Source of the DNA: Thermoprotei archaeon ex4572_64
GTDB taxonomy: Archaea; Thermoproteota; Thermoprotei; Thermoproteales; Thermocladiaceae
NCBI GenBank assembly: GCA_002254895.1
Contig: NJDF01000008.1
Coordinates: 1-14,164, forward strand
Reading direction: 5' to 3'
Length of the DNA: 14,164 bases
Shown here: piece by piece, positions 6,730 to 12,783 of the stretch
Position numbering within the stretch: the stretch's first letter is position 1
Layout: each line of letters begins with the position of its first letter
Program-made: the position numbers and the translations under genes
The notes under the pieces: generated by a model
Database searches by the model: none
Told to the model about the DNA's origin: nothing
What the model saw: the letters and a program-made list of their open reading frames with translations, nothing else

Positions 6730-7719
6730 ATGAGGTTATTAACAACATGCGTTGGTTCCTTTCCCTTAGAATTCTCTAAAGAAAATGTTGAAAGAGTTAT
6801 TAGTGATCTCTATAGTATTGGTATTGATTATGCACCATATCCACAACTTAGAAGTTTTATAGATATGTTTTTAGAATCGTTGATTAAGAATGAAAAGTTA
6901 TTAATTATTAAAGGTAAGTACATCATTAAGAACGTAGAGGAGTTGAAGCTAGACTTTAACATCTTAGAAATTAAGGAAGCTGAGTTTAGTGTAAGTTATC
7001 TAAGAGAGCGAGGTATTAGTTTTAAAGGTTTAAGAGCACCAATTACAGGCCCATTAACACTTGCCTTTCAAATACTTACAGAACCTGAAGGTGATCCCTT
7101 GAAAAGCTCAATTATTAGAGATAAAGAATTAATTTTCAAGTTCTTCATAGACTATATCTGTAGTTACATCAATTACTTCACTAATCTTGGATACGACTTT
7201 ATAGTACTTGACGAACCCATACTTTCAGTAATTGTGGGTGCTAAGAAGATAATGTTTAACTACAGTATCGATGATCTAGTTGAAATTTATAGCAAGATTT
7301 TTAAGAATTCTAGAGCTAAATTGAATGGAATTCACGTATGTGGTAGATTACCTAAACTTTTGAAAGAAGTTCTACTACATGTAGATAATTTGAAAGTTCT
7401 AGATCATGAACACAAGTCAGTACCTGAAAATCTAGAATACTATACTAAAGATGATGTTGAAAGATATGATAAGTTTTTAAGTATTGGTGTAGTCTCTTCA
7501 AGAGATCCCGAGATTGAAAGTATTACTGAAGTTGAGAGTATTGTTAGAAGAGCCTATGAGAAGTATGGAGAGAGATTAATGTTTGTTAAACCAGACTGCG
7601 GCTTTGCACCTTTAAGAAGTTTAAAAGACTATAGTCTTGAGAAGGCTTATAGTATAGCTTTAGAGAAGTTGAAAAATATTAAGAAAGTTGTAGATAAGTT
7701 ATGTAATGTATTTAAGTGA
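6730..7719 (+). CDS. metE: Core methionine synthase (archaeal MetE-type, catalytic domain only)
   Basis: Transfers a methyl group to homocysteine to make methionine. The 329-residue length is that of archaeal single-domain proteins matching the C-terminal catalytic barrel of bacterial cobalamin-independent MetE. Seen are the N-terminal VGSFP motif, ITGPLTLAF (105-113), VLDEP (159-163), and the zinc and homocysteine-binding residues H202 and C204 in GIHVCG and C290 in KPDCGFAPL; E227 in DHEH could be the remaining ligand. Proteins of this form cannot bind polyglutamyl folate in the bacterial manner, and a corrinoid protein is the known methyl donor in a methanogen homologue; the donor here is unknown. 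eif6 follows 26 bases later, so the two are probably cotranscribed. Confidence 0.88.
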   Translation: MRLLTTCVGSFPLEFSKENVERVISDLYSIGIDYAPYPQLRSFIDMFLESLIKNEKLLIIKGKYIIKNVEELKLDFNILEIKEAEFSVSYLRERGISFKGLRAPITGPLTLAFQILTEPEGDPLKSSIIRDKELIFKFFIDYICSYINYFTNLGYDFIVLDEPILSVIVGAKKIMFNYSIDDLVEIYSKIFKNSRAKLNGIHVCGRLPKLLKEVLLHVDNLKVLDHEHKSVPENLEYYTKDDVERYDKFLSIGVVSSRDPEIESITEVESIVRRAYEKYGERLMFVKPDCGFAPLRSLKDYSLEKAYSIALEKLKNIKKVVDKLCNVFK

Positions 7720-7745
7720 GGAGTTAATTAGTGAGTACTTAAGTT

Positions 7746-8285
7746 ATGAGTACTAGTTTTGATGTAGTACCCATAACGATTTATGGAAATACAGTCATTG
7801 GTGTTTACATATTTACAAATAACAAGTACACACTTGTACCTTTAGAAGTTCCTGAAAAGATAATAAATGTAGTTGAGAATATACTTAAGACTGAGGTGGT
7901 TAGAGTAAGTATTGCTAAGTCACCACTTATTGGAATCTTCATTACAGGGAACGATAATGGTGTACTTCTTCCAAACATAGTAACTAGTGATGAGTTAAGT
8001 ATCTTAAAGAAACTTGATCTTAATGTTGAAATTCTTGAGACAAAATATACAGCAATCTCTAACTTAATCTTAACCAATAATGAGAAGACTATAGTATCTC
8101 CATTACTTGAGAAAGAAAGTATTAAGAAGATTCAAGACACATTAAATACTGAAGTTATTGTGGATACACTATGCAATACCTATCTTGTAGGCTCTATAGC
8201 TGTTGCAAATAGTAGAGGTGTTCTTCTAAGCCCTGAAGCAACTAATCAAGATATTGAGAAGATTAAAAAAATCTTTTACACCTAG
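7746..8285 (+). CDS. eif6: Translation initiation factor 6, C-terminally truncated
   Basis: aIF6 binds the large ribosomal subunit and blocks joining of the subunits. The 179 residues follow the family through four of its five pentein-type repeats (SPLIGIFITGNDNGVLLPNI, TKYTAISNLILTN, VGSIAVANSRGVLLSPEAT). The protein then stops after IKKIFYT. Full-length archaeal aIF6 is about 220-228 residues. The missing 45 or so residues are the fifth repeat, which normally closes the ring (pattern G.VN.G...VG..I.AN..G...G..TTGPE). That pattern is not found in any frame downstream, so this is a deletion or replacement rather than a simple frameshift. Start choice is clear, because a TAA lies in frame just upstream. 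Confidence 0.85.
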   Translation: MSTSFDVVPITIYGNTVIGVYIFTNNKYTLVPLEVPEKIINVVENILKTEVVRVSIAKSPLIGIFITGNDNGVLLPNIVTSDELSILKKLDLNVEILETKYTAISNLILTNNEKTIVSPLLEKESIKKIQDTLNTEVIVDTLCNTYLVGSIAVANSRGVLLSPEATNQDIEKIKKIFYT

Positions 8286-8286
8286 A

Positions 8287-8412
8287 TGAATTGACTCAAT
8301 AATTGTAAGTGAAGATGAATATGCTCTTGAAAATGCCTGTCCTGTTTATTATGTGCCTTTATTCAAGTCAGCATATCACTGGGATTACACATATCATAAC
8401 AATATAATGTGA
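8287..8412 (+). other. Possible coding remnant after the truncated eif6
   Basis: The stretch between the eif6 stop and the rplX promoter is 254 bases. One frame is open for 40 codons between two stops (8287-8289 and 8410-8412) and reads IDSIIVSEDEYALENA, then CPVYYVPLFK and SAYHWDY. This composition is more protein-like than expected for AT-rich spacer, but there is no start and no family I recognise. It may be the tail of another gene whose front was lost together with the end of eif6, or chance. The rest of the gap (8413-8510) is AT-rich with nothing further that I can support. Confidence 0.25.
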
Positions 8413-8511
8413 GCTTGCTGAACAATCCAATCATAAAATTATTAATATATGATTTCATAACGGAACAGTTACAGTTTATGATATATTATGATGTGTATTT
8501 ATAAGGAAAAC

Positions 8512-8520
8512 TTTATAATA
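8512..8520 (+). promoter_or_regulatory. TATA box of the rplX-pfdA operon
   Basis: TTTATAATA lies 20-28 bases before the GTG at 8540, consistent with a leaderless mRNA starting at or near that codon. Confidence 0.55.
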
Positions 8521-8539
8521 ACTTACAATTACATCACTT

Positions 8540-8791
8540 GTGCAGGTTAAGATATATAGAATTACGTGTCATGTGAGAATTGGAAATAACTGGCAAAAAT
8601 ACACCATAGAGATACCAGCTATTAAATCAGCTGACGCTATAGAGAAGGCATACTCCTTAATTGGTAGTAGACATAAAGTTTCTAGAAATCTAGTCAGAAT
8701 TCTAGATATTAAGGAAGTTAGTCTCGATGAAGTTAAGAGGAAAGAAGTAATTCTATTGAGAACTCTAGACAAGTTAGTAGTCTTTAGGTGA
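8540..8791 (+). CDS. rplX: Ribosomal protein LX (L18a/L20a)
   Basis: Large-subunit ribosomal protein of archaea, related to eukaryotic L18a. The 83 residues match family length. They carry the N-terminal VKIYRITCHVRIGNNWQKYT strand pattern, the central ADAIEKAYSLIGSRHKVSRN helix-turn, and IRILDIKEV-like strand (VRILDIKEV), as in LX proteins. The GTG start is supported by the TATA box 20-28 bases upstream. It is followed 4 bases later by the prefoldin alpha gene, the order found in many crenarchaea (eif6 - rplX - pfdA - ftsY). Confidence 0.93.
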   Translation: MQVKIYRITCHVRIGNNWQKYTIEIPAIKSADAIEKAYSLIGSRHKVSRNLVRILDIKEVSLDEVKRKEVILLRTLDKLVVFR

Positions 8792-8795
8792 CTTC

Positions 8796-9266
8796 ATGGC
8801 AAAACCAGCAGAAAAATCTGAAAGAAGAATAGTCATTACTCAGGAAGATATTGCAAGAATGGTTAGTGAGTTAGAGTTTCTTGAAAATCTAGCAAATAAT
8901 TTAAGACAAAACATAATCATACTTACCAACTCTATCAATGATTTAAAAGGTGCAAGAGATTTTATGAGAGTCATGTCGAGTACTGAAATTTCTGATTCTT
9001 ACGTAACTATTGGTGGTGGCGTTTTTGTAAAGACAAGACCAATGGATACTAAGAAAGTCTTACTAAGTGTTGGTGGTGGTTATTTAGTAGAAACTGATTG
9101 TGAAAATGCTATAAACTTTATAGAGAATAGAATTAAAGAGCTTGAAGAGGTTAAATCTAGACTTGAAACACAACTTTCAGAAACAGCTAGAAGAGCTGAA
9201 GATCTTAGAAAATTCCTAACCTACATTTATGCAAGTATTAGGCAACAAGCACAGACAAGACAATAA
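8796..9266 (+). CDS. pfdA: Prefoldin alpha subunit
   Basis: Subunit of the hexameric (alpha2 beta4) prefoldin chaperone, which captures unfolded proteins and hands them to the thermosome. The 156-residue product has the family layout: an N-terminal coiled-coil helix (about 12-55), a beta-hairpin part with YVTIGGGVFVKTRPMD (about 69-84) and LLSVGGGYLVET, then a C-terminal coiled coil (about 106-150) rich in E, R, L and K. The N-terminal charged tail before the first helix is short. It sits 4 bases after rplX and is almost certainly cotranscribed and translationally linked. A T-rich terminator follows its stop. Confidence 0.92.
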   Translation: MAKPAEKSERRIVITQEDIARMVSELEFLENLANNLRQNIIILTNSINDLKGARDFMRVMSSTEISDSYVTIGGGVFVKTRPMDTKKVLLSVGGGYLVETDCENAINFIENRIKELEEVKSRLETQLSETARRAEDLRKFLTYIYASIRQQAQTRQ

Positions 9267-9277
9267 TTTTCTTTCTT
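9267..9277 (+). terminator. T-rich terminator after pfdA
   Basis: TTTTCTTTCTT directly follows the pfdA stop. Pyrimidine/T-rich tracts of this form end archaeal transcripts without needing a hairpin. It separates the rplX-pfdA unit from ftsY. Confidence 0.5.
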
Positions 9278-9289
9278 AAAAATTTTTAA
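9276..9289 (+). promoter_or_regulatory. TATA region of ftsY
   Basis: The 14-bp palindrome TTAAAAATTTTTAA lies 24-37 bases before the ATG at 9313, so ftsY seems to have its own leaderless promoter although it is in the conserved cluster. Confidence 0.5.
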
Positions 9290-9312
9290 TGTAGAGTGAG
9301 TAATCTATCACT

Positions 9313-10011
9313 ATGTTTGATAAGTTAAAGAGAGTCTTTAAGTCAATTACAGATACTCTAGCAAGTACTGTCAAAGAAACTACAACTAGTATAAAAACAA
9401 CTATCACTGAAGCAATAACCACAACAACGCTTAGTCAAGATAAGGTTAGAGAAGTATGTGATGACTTATTCATACAACTTGTTGAGTGTGATGTTGCTGT
9501 AGAAGTTGCTGAAGAAATTAGAGATAAGGTTGAGAGTTCATTAATAAATCTTAAAGTTCCAAGATTTGGAGATAAGGAATCCATAATTAAGAACTGCATT
9601 AAGAATACCTTGCTGGAACTACTTTCAGAAATACCAAACATCAACTTTATTGATGAGATTTCTAGAAGAATTAAAGAGAAGAAACCACAAGTACTACTCT
9701 TCCTAGGACCTAACGGTTACGGTAAGACGACAAGTATTGCTAAAATTGCACATCTACTTCAACGTCATGGTTATAGTGTTGTTTTTGCAGCTGCAGATAC
9801 TTTCAGAGCTGGAGCTATTGAACAGCTTGAAGAGCATGGTAGAAGACTTGGAGTTAAAGTTATTAAGCATAGGTATGGCTCTGACCCTGCAGCTGTAGCT
9901 TATGATGCTGTTAGACATGCTGAGGCTAAAGGTATAGACTTTGTAATGATTGATACTGCAGGTAGAATGCATACAGACATTAACTTAATGAATGAACATG
10001 AAGTACGTTAA
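9313..10011 (+). CDS. ftsY: SRP receptor FtsY, N-terminal part; gene broken by internal deletion
   Basis: FtsY is the GTPase at the membrane that docks SRP-ribosome complexes at the translocon. This part has a Thr-rich N-terminal region (20-40), the N-domain helices, and the first G-domain motifs: P-loop GPNGYGKT (132-139), DTFRAGA (162-168) and DTAGR (214-218) followed by NLMNE (224-228). After E228 the reading departs from the family and stops at 10009-10011. About 35 residues expected between NLMNE and the VxIDGxxxTKVDA region (the helix, strand and DA.xGN segment after G3) are absent, and the rest of the gene continues in another frame. The deleted length must be 3n+2 bases to explain the shift. 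As it stands it cannot make a working GTPase. Confidence 0.85.
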   Translation: MFDKLKRVFKSITDTLASTVKETTTSIKTTITEAITTTTLSQDKVREVCDDLFIQLVECDVAVEVAEEIRDKVESSLINLKVPRFGDKESIIKNCIKNTLLELLSEIPNINFIDEISRRIKEKKPQVLLFLGPNGYGKTTSIAKIAHLLQRHGYSVVFAAADTFRAGAIEQLEEHGRRLGVKVIKHRYGSDPAAVAYDAVRHAEAKGIDFVMIDTAGRMHTDINLMNEHEVR

Positions 10012-10183
10012 TATTGATGGATTAGTAGTTACTAAAGTTGATGCATATCCAAAAGGTGGTTCAATACTTACATTTCTACTAACTCTCAAGAAACCCATAA
10101 TCTTCATAGGTACGGGACAGAGGTATGAAGATTTAAAAGAGTTTAGAAAGGATTGGTTTATTGACCAAATACTCAGTGAATAA
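9992..10183 (+). pseudogene. ftsY: FtsY C-terminal part in a shifted frame
   Basis: Encodes the end of the FtsY G domain: KYVNIDGLVVTKVDAYPKGG holds the G4 motif TKVD, and FIGTGQRYEDL holds the G5/closing loop, ending DWFIDQILSE as in FtsY/SRP54 GTPases. It lies in the third frame relative to the N-terminal part. A TGA immediately before it (9989-9991) means it was not read from upstream in this frame. The ATG at 9992 is not a natural start. The junction is within about 9994-10003, where short ATGAA repeats (ATGAATGAACATGAA) are seen; recombination or assembly collapse between such repeats is one explanation. Confidence 0.85.
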
Positions 10184-10434
10184 TTATCATACATGACTTC
10201 TAGAGATACCTTATGGATATTAACTCTTAGTCAACTCTTATTCACGAACCTTCACTACTCTCATTAAGAATTTACATGAATTAGGAAGTTGAAAAGTTAA
10301 AAATTGACGAGAAGATAAAGCATTAATGATAGTAGACAAGGCGTTAAGAATAAGTACTCACGATTTAGCATCTACAAAAATCAACAAGACTCTAGAGGGT
10401 AATTCTTATAAAGATAAATAGTTCACATACCTTA
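10184..10434. other. Intergenic region, no gene supported
   Basis: About 250 bases between ftsY and the cytochrome b gene. Frames are closed by many stops. The longest start-led stretch is 31 codons (10326-10421), and it runs into the promoter of the next gene. I see no tRNA, C/D box RNA or clear repeat. The only supported element is the TATA box at 10405-10413. Confidence 0.6.
10405..10413 (+). promoter_or_regulatory. TATA box of the DsrM/DsrK-like operon
   Basis: CTTATAAAG is 22-30 bases before the ATG at 10435, matching a leaderless start. Confidence 0.55.
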
Positions 10435-10869
10435 ATGAGTTTTGTAGCAGGTCTAGAAATATCTTCATACGTAGCATTCATAATCCTCGTAATAGCACTT
10501 GCAGTTCGCTTTTCAAGATATGCAGCACTACCAACACCGTTAAGGTGGGAAATATATCCAGTACCACATGAGGAGAAAGAAAAAGCTGAACGTGGAAGCT
10601 CGTATTATGAGAATTTAGAGTGGTGGCGTGCAAAACTTGCCAGATGGCTTGCTGGAGAGTTGAAGGATACTCTTAAAGAGATGCTCTTCATGGTTAGACT
10701 CTTCTATTATAATAGAAAGATGTGGTGGGGTAGTTATCTCTTTCATGGTGGTATATACTTAATCCTTGCATGGTTTGTACTGCTCTTCATAGGTGCTATT
10801 ACAGAACTTGCAGGTCTTCCAATAAGTGTAGGTATTTATCCTTTCAATGAAATCTCTCATAACTGGTAG
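10435..10869 (+). CDS. DsrM/NarI-like cytochrome b subunit, N-terminal part; broken gene
   Basis: Membrane cytochrome b of the NarI/DsrM/HdrE type, which passes electrons between a quinone pool and an Fe-S partner. This part has a first membrane helix (about 9-26), a long charged cytoplasmic stretch with PTPLRWEIYPVPHEE, and a second helix beginning WWGSYLFHGGIYLILAWFVL with H104 as probable haem ligand. The family continues with two more helices, but here the frame runs out at NEISHNW. The following ORF holds the end of the protein in another frame and about 95 residues between them are missing. Assignment rests on the second-helix motif and on the downstream DsrK/HdrD-like gene. Confidence 0.7.
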   Translation: MSFVAGLEISSYVAFIILVIALAVRFSRYAALPTPLRWEIYPVPHEEKEKAERGSSYYENLEWWRAKLARWLAGELKDTLKEMLFMVRLFYYNRKMWWGSYLFHGGIYLILAWFVLLFIGAITELAGLPISVGIYPFNEISHNW

Positions 10870-11170
10870 TCCATTAACTATGTTTGTAGTACCTGAAGTA
10901 TCAGCCGCTATAAGCGTTCACTTAATCATTCTTGAAATCTTCTTAATATACTTCCCATTTACTAGAATGATTCACGGATTAATAAAATACATAACCTATC
11001 ACAAGATTGCTTGGGATAATGAGCCTAGAATTCCAGGAATAAGAACTCCGCTTGACGTAAAAATTAATAAGTATCTAAATTATGTAATGTCTTGGGAGAG
11101 TCCCTATGCAATTAAAGGTCATAAGTGGGCAGAACTTAGATCACTCTGGCCTGAGGTGAAGAAGTCATGA
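10847..11170 (+). pseudogene. DsrM/NarI-like cytochrome b, C-terminal part in shifted frame
   Basis: Encodes the last membrane helix and tail of the cytochrome b: KSLITGSP, then EVSAAISVHLIILEIFLIYF with H25 as a likely haem ligand, PFTRMIHGLIKYITYHKIAW with H43 and H52, and a soluble tail. The motif PF(S/T)RM.H...KY.TYHK is typical of DsrM-type subunits. The ATG at 10847 is internal, not a natural start. Joined with the upstream part it would still lack two helices, so a deletion of roughly 290 bases (3n+2) is inferred at about 10840-10850. The stop codon overlaps the start of the next gene as ATGA, so translation of the Fe-S subunit was probably coupled to this frame. Confidence 0.7.
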
Positions 11171-12459
11171 GTCGCCTCAAACCTGGCCTAGAGGAGAGGA
11201 TGAAAGATCCAAGTAAGCTTAGACCTGAAGATCTCTGTGCACCCACTGATCAGCAGATTACTAGAATAGTTGAGAGTTGGTTAATGCCTTTACCCTTCAT
11301 TAAGCTTGAAGAGGAGCCTAAACTAAGACCACCACCAGAAGAGTGGAGAAAAGAAATGCTAAACCTAGCACTCGATGGTTATGCAAACTTCCCCATACCA
11401 AGACCTAAAAGTAAAGAAGAAGAGCAGGAGATTGTTAGAAAATTCATAGACGGTATTAAGAAGTTATTCACTGTTGAAGATAATTGGACACAAATTAAGC
11501 CATTACTTACAATCATAGACTTCTGTGCTAGATGTCAAACATGTGCTGAAGTTTGTCAAATATTCTTAGCAGGTGGTAAGAAGCATGAGTACTATAGACC
11601 AACATTCAAGACAGAAATTCTAAGAATGCTTTATGATAAGTATGTTAGAGGTAAGAAGGATGTTCCTATCGAAGTAAACGTACACCTCATAGCGAGACTT
11701 TACGAACTCTCATACAGATGTACAGTATGTAGAAGATGTTTTCAATTCTGTCCTCTAGGTCTTGATCAGGGAGTTGTAACTAGAGAGTTAAGAAAGGTGT
11801 TTAGTCAACAATTTAGTTGGGCACCGAAAGAACTTCACGAACTAGGCACTATACAGCAGTTAAGAATTGGCTCTTCAACAGGTACTAGCCCTAAAGCTAT
11901 GCTCTCAATGGTTAAGTTTATGGAGGAAGAAATCTACGAGAAGACAGGTAAGAGAATCAAGATTCCAGTCGATGAGAAGGGTGCTGACATCCTAATCATA
12001 CATAATTATGGTGAGTTCTTGTCATGGATAGAGAATCCTGAAGCATTTGCCATAATTTTTGAGGAAGCAGGACTTAGCTGGACCTTAGCAAGCATTCCTC
12101 CAGGATATGATGCTGTAAATTATGGCCTATACTACGATGACATTCAATTAGATTTCTGCTGTGGTGCTGGTGGTGCCTTTGCAATCATGTATGGTTACAA
12201 CTTCCCTGACTGGAAGTATAAGGTTGCAGGTAGAATGAAGGTTAAGCAAACTCTTGAAGCTTTTGCAGACTGTATAGATCCAAAAACACCAAAATACTTA
12301 TGCGCACCATGTAGTAACTGTAAAGGTATGATTAGAGACACCTTTGCATACTACAAGTTATGGGAGAGATTTAGAATACTATATGGTGGACTTGTTGAAC
12401 TTATAGTAAATGCCATGGTCGACTTGCCCAAACCTTTCATTGAGTGGACTTGGCGTTAA
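11167..12459 (+). CDS. DsrK/HdrD-like Fe-S oxidoreductase subunit
   Basis: Cytoplasmic catalytic subunit expected to pair with the preceding cytochrome b to move electrons between quinone and a thiol/disulfide carrier. The 430-residue protein has two ferredoxin-type 4Fe-4S motifs, C120-x2-C123-x2-C126-x3-C130 and C185-x2-C188-x2-C191-x3-C195-P. A CCG-domain follows, with C331-C332-G and C379-x2-C382-x2-C385-K (CAPCSNCKG), the ligand set of the noncubane cluster in DsrK/HdrD/HdrB relatives. Only one complete CCG-type cysteine set is seen; the first CCG region (274-325) is degenerate, as in DsrK-type proteins. Start ATG overlaps the previous stop. No dsrAB, dsrC, dsrJOP or other hdr gene is in the window, so its donor and acceptor are unknown. 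Confidence 0.85.
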   Translation: MSRLKPGLEERMKDPSKLRPEDLCAPTDQQITRIVESWLMPLPFIKLEEEPKLRPPPEEWRKEMLNLALDGYANFPIPRPKSKEEEQEIVRKFIDGIKKLFTVEDNWTQIKPLLTIIDFCARCQTCAEVCQIFLAGGKKHEYYRPTFKTEILRMLYDKYVRGKKDVPIEVNVHLIARLYELSYRCTVCRRCFQFCPLGLDQGVVTRELRKVFSQQFSWAPKELHELGTIQQLRIGSSTGTSPKAMLSMVKFMEEEIYEKTGKRIKIPVDEKGADILIIHNYGEFLSWIENPEAFAIIFEEAGLSWTLASIPPGYDAVNYGLYYDDIQLDFCCGAGGAFAIMYGYNFPDWKYKVAGRMKVKQTLEAFADCIDPKTPKYLCAPCSNCKGMIRDTFAYYKLWERFRILYGGLVELIVNAMVDLPKPFIEWTWR

Positions 12460-12482
12460 AAGAAGTATTTTAAAGCTTCTTT
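12459..12482. terminator. Hairpin between convergent genes
   Basis: AAAGAAG (12459-12465) and CTTCTTT (12476-12482) are exact complements around a 10-base loop that contains TTTT. It lies between the dsrK-like stop and the stop of the small minus-strand zinc-ribbon gene, so it could help end transcripts from both sides. The stem is AT-rich and weak. Confidence 0.35.
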
Positions 12483-12494
12483 AAATGTATCAAA

Positions 12495-12674
12495 TCACCA
12501 TGGTGTAATTTTTGTAAATCTTCTACTACCACTCATCTCAATCTCATAACCACATCTTGGACACTTAACATAACCACAATCACCAAAAACAGCTAATGAG
12601 CAACCAGCACATGCAACTGCTCTGGAATACATAGTATCAAAAACATAACCACATTTTGGACATCTAATCTTCAT
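12495..12674 (-). CDS. Small zinc-ribbon protein (59 residues)
   Basis: Encodes MKIRCPKCGYVFDTMYSRAV, CAGC, then GDCGYVKCPRCGYEIEM and ends SRRFTKITPW. Seven cysteines are at 5, 8, 22, 25, 33, 38 and 41. C5/C8 and C38/C41 are CPxCGY knuckles that can bind one zinc, and the CAGC...C group in between could bind a second metal. Similar small CPxCGY...CPxCGYE proteins are known beside metal-transport or redox genes in archaea and bacteria, but I cannot give a function. A TATATATA box on this strand 23-30 bases upstream of the ATG supports the start and a leaderless mRNA. It is convergent with the dsrK-like gene and divergent from gatD. Confidence 0.75.
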   Translation of the reverse strand: MKIRCPKCGYVFDTMYSRAVACAGCSLAVFGDCGYVKCPRCGYEIEMSGSRRFTKITPW

Positions 12675-12696
12675 ACACTTAGTATTTAGTAACTAA

Positions 12697-12704
12697 TATA
12701 TATA
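12697..12704 (-). promoter_or_regulatory. TATA box of the small zinc-ribbon gene
   Basis: TATATATA, 23-30 bases upstream of the ATG at 12674 on the minus strand. Confidence 0.6.
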
Positions 12705-12748
12705 CTTTATCATTCATGTTTTAAATGATTGAAAGCATTTTTAAAGGT

Positions 12749-12758
12749 AAATTTTTAA
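12749..12758 (+). promoter_or_regulatory. TATA box of gatD
   Basis: AAATTTTTAA lies 26-35 bases before the ATG at 12784, the classic leaderless spacing. Confidence 0.55.
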
Positions 12759-12783
12759 CACTAAAAATATACTAAACTCTACA

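Noticed and set aside
8268..8285. Run of seven A in eif6 as cause of a simple frameshift
   Set aside because: Adding or removing one A does not recover the eIF6 fifth-repeat pattern in any frame, so a homopolymer error alone cannot explain the truncation.
10326..10421. 31-codon ORF (MIVDKALRIS...) upstream of the cytochrome b gene
   Set aside because: It runs through the TATA box of the next gene, has no promoter or Shine-Dalgarno site of its own and no recognisable motif.
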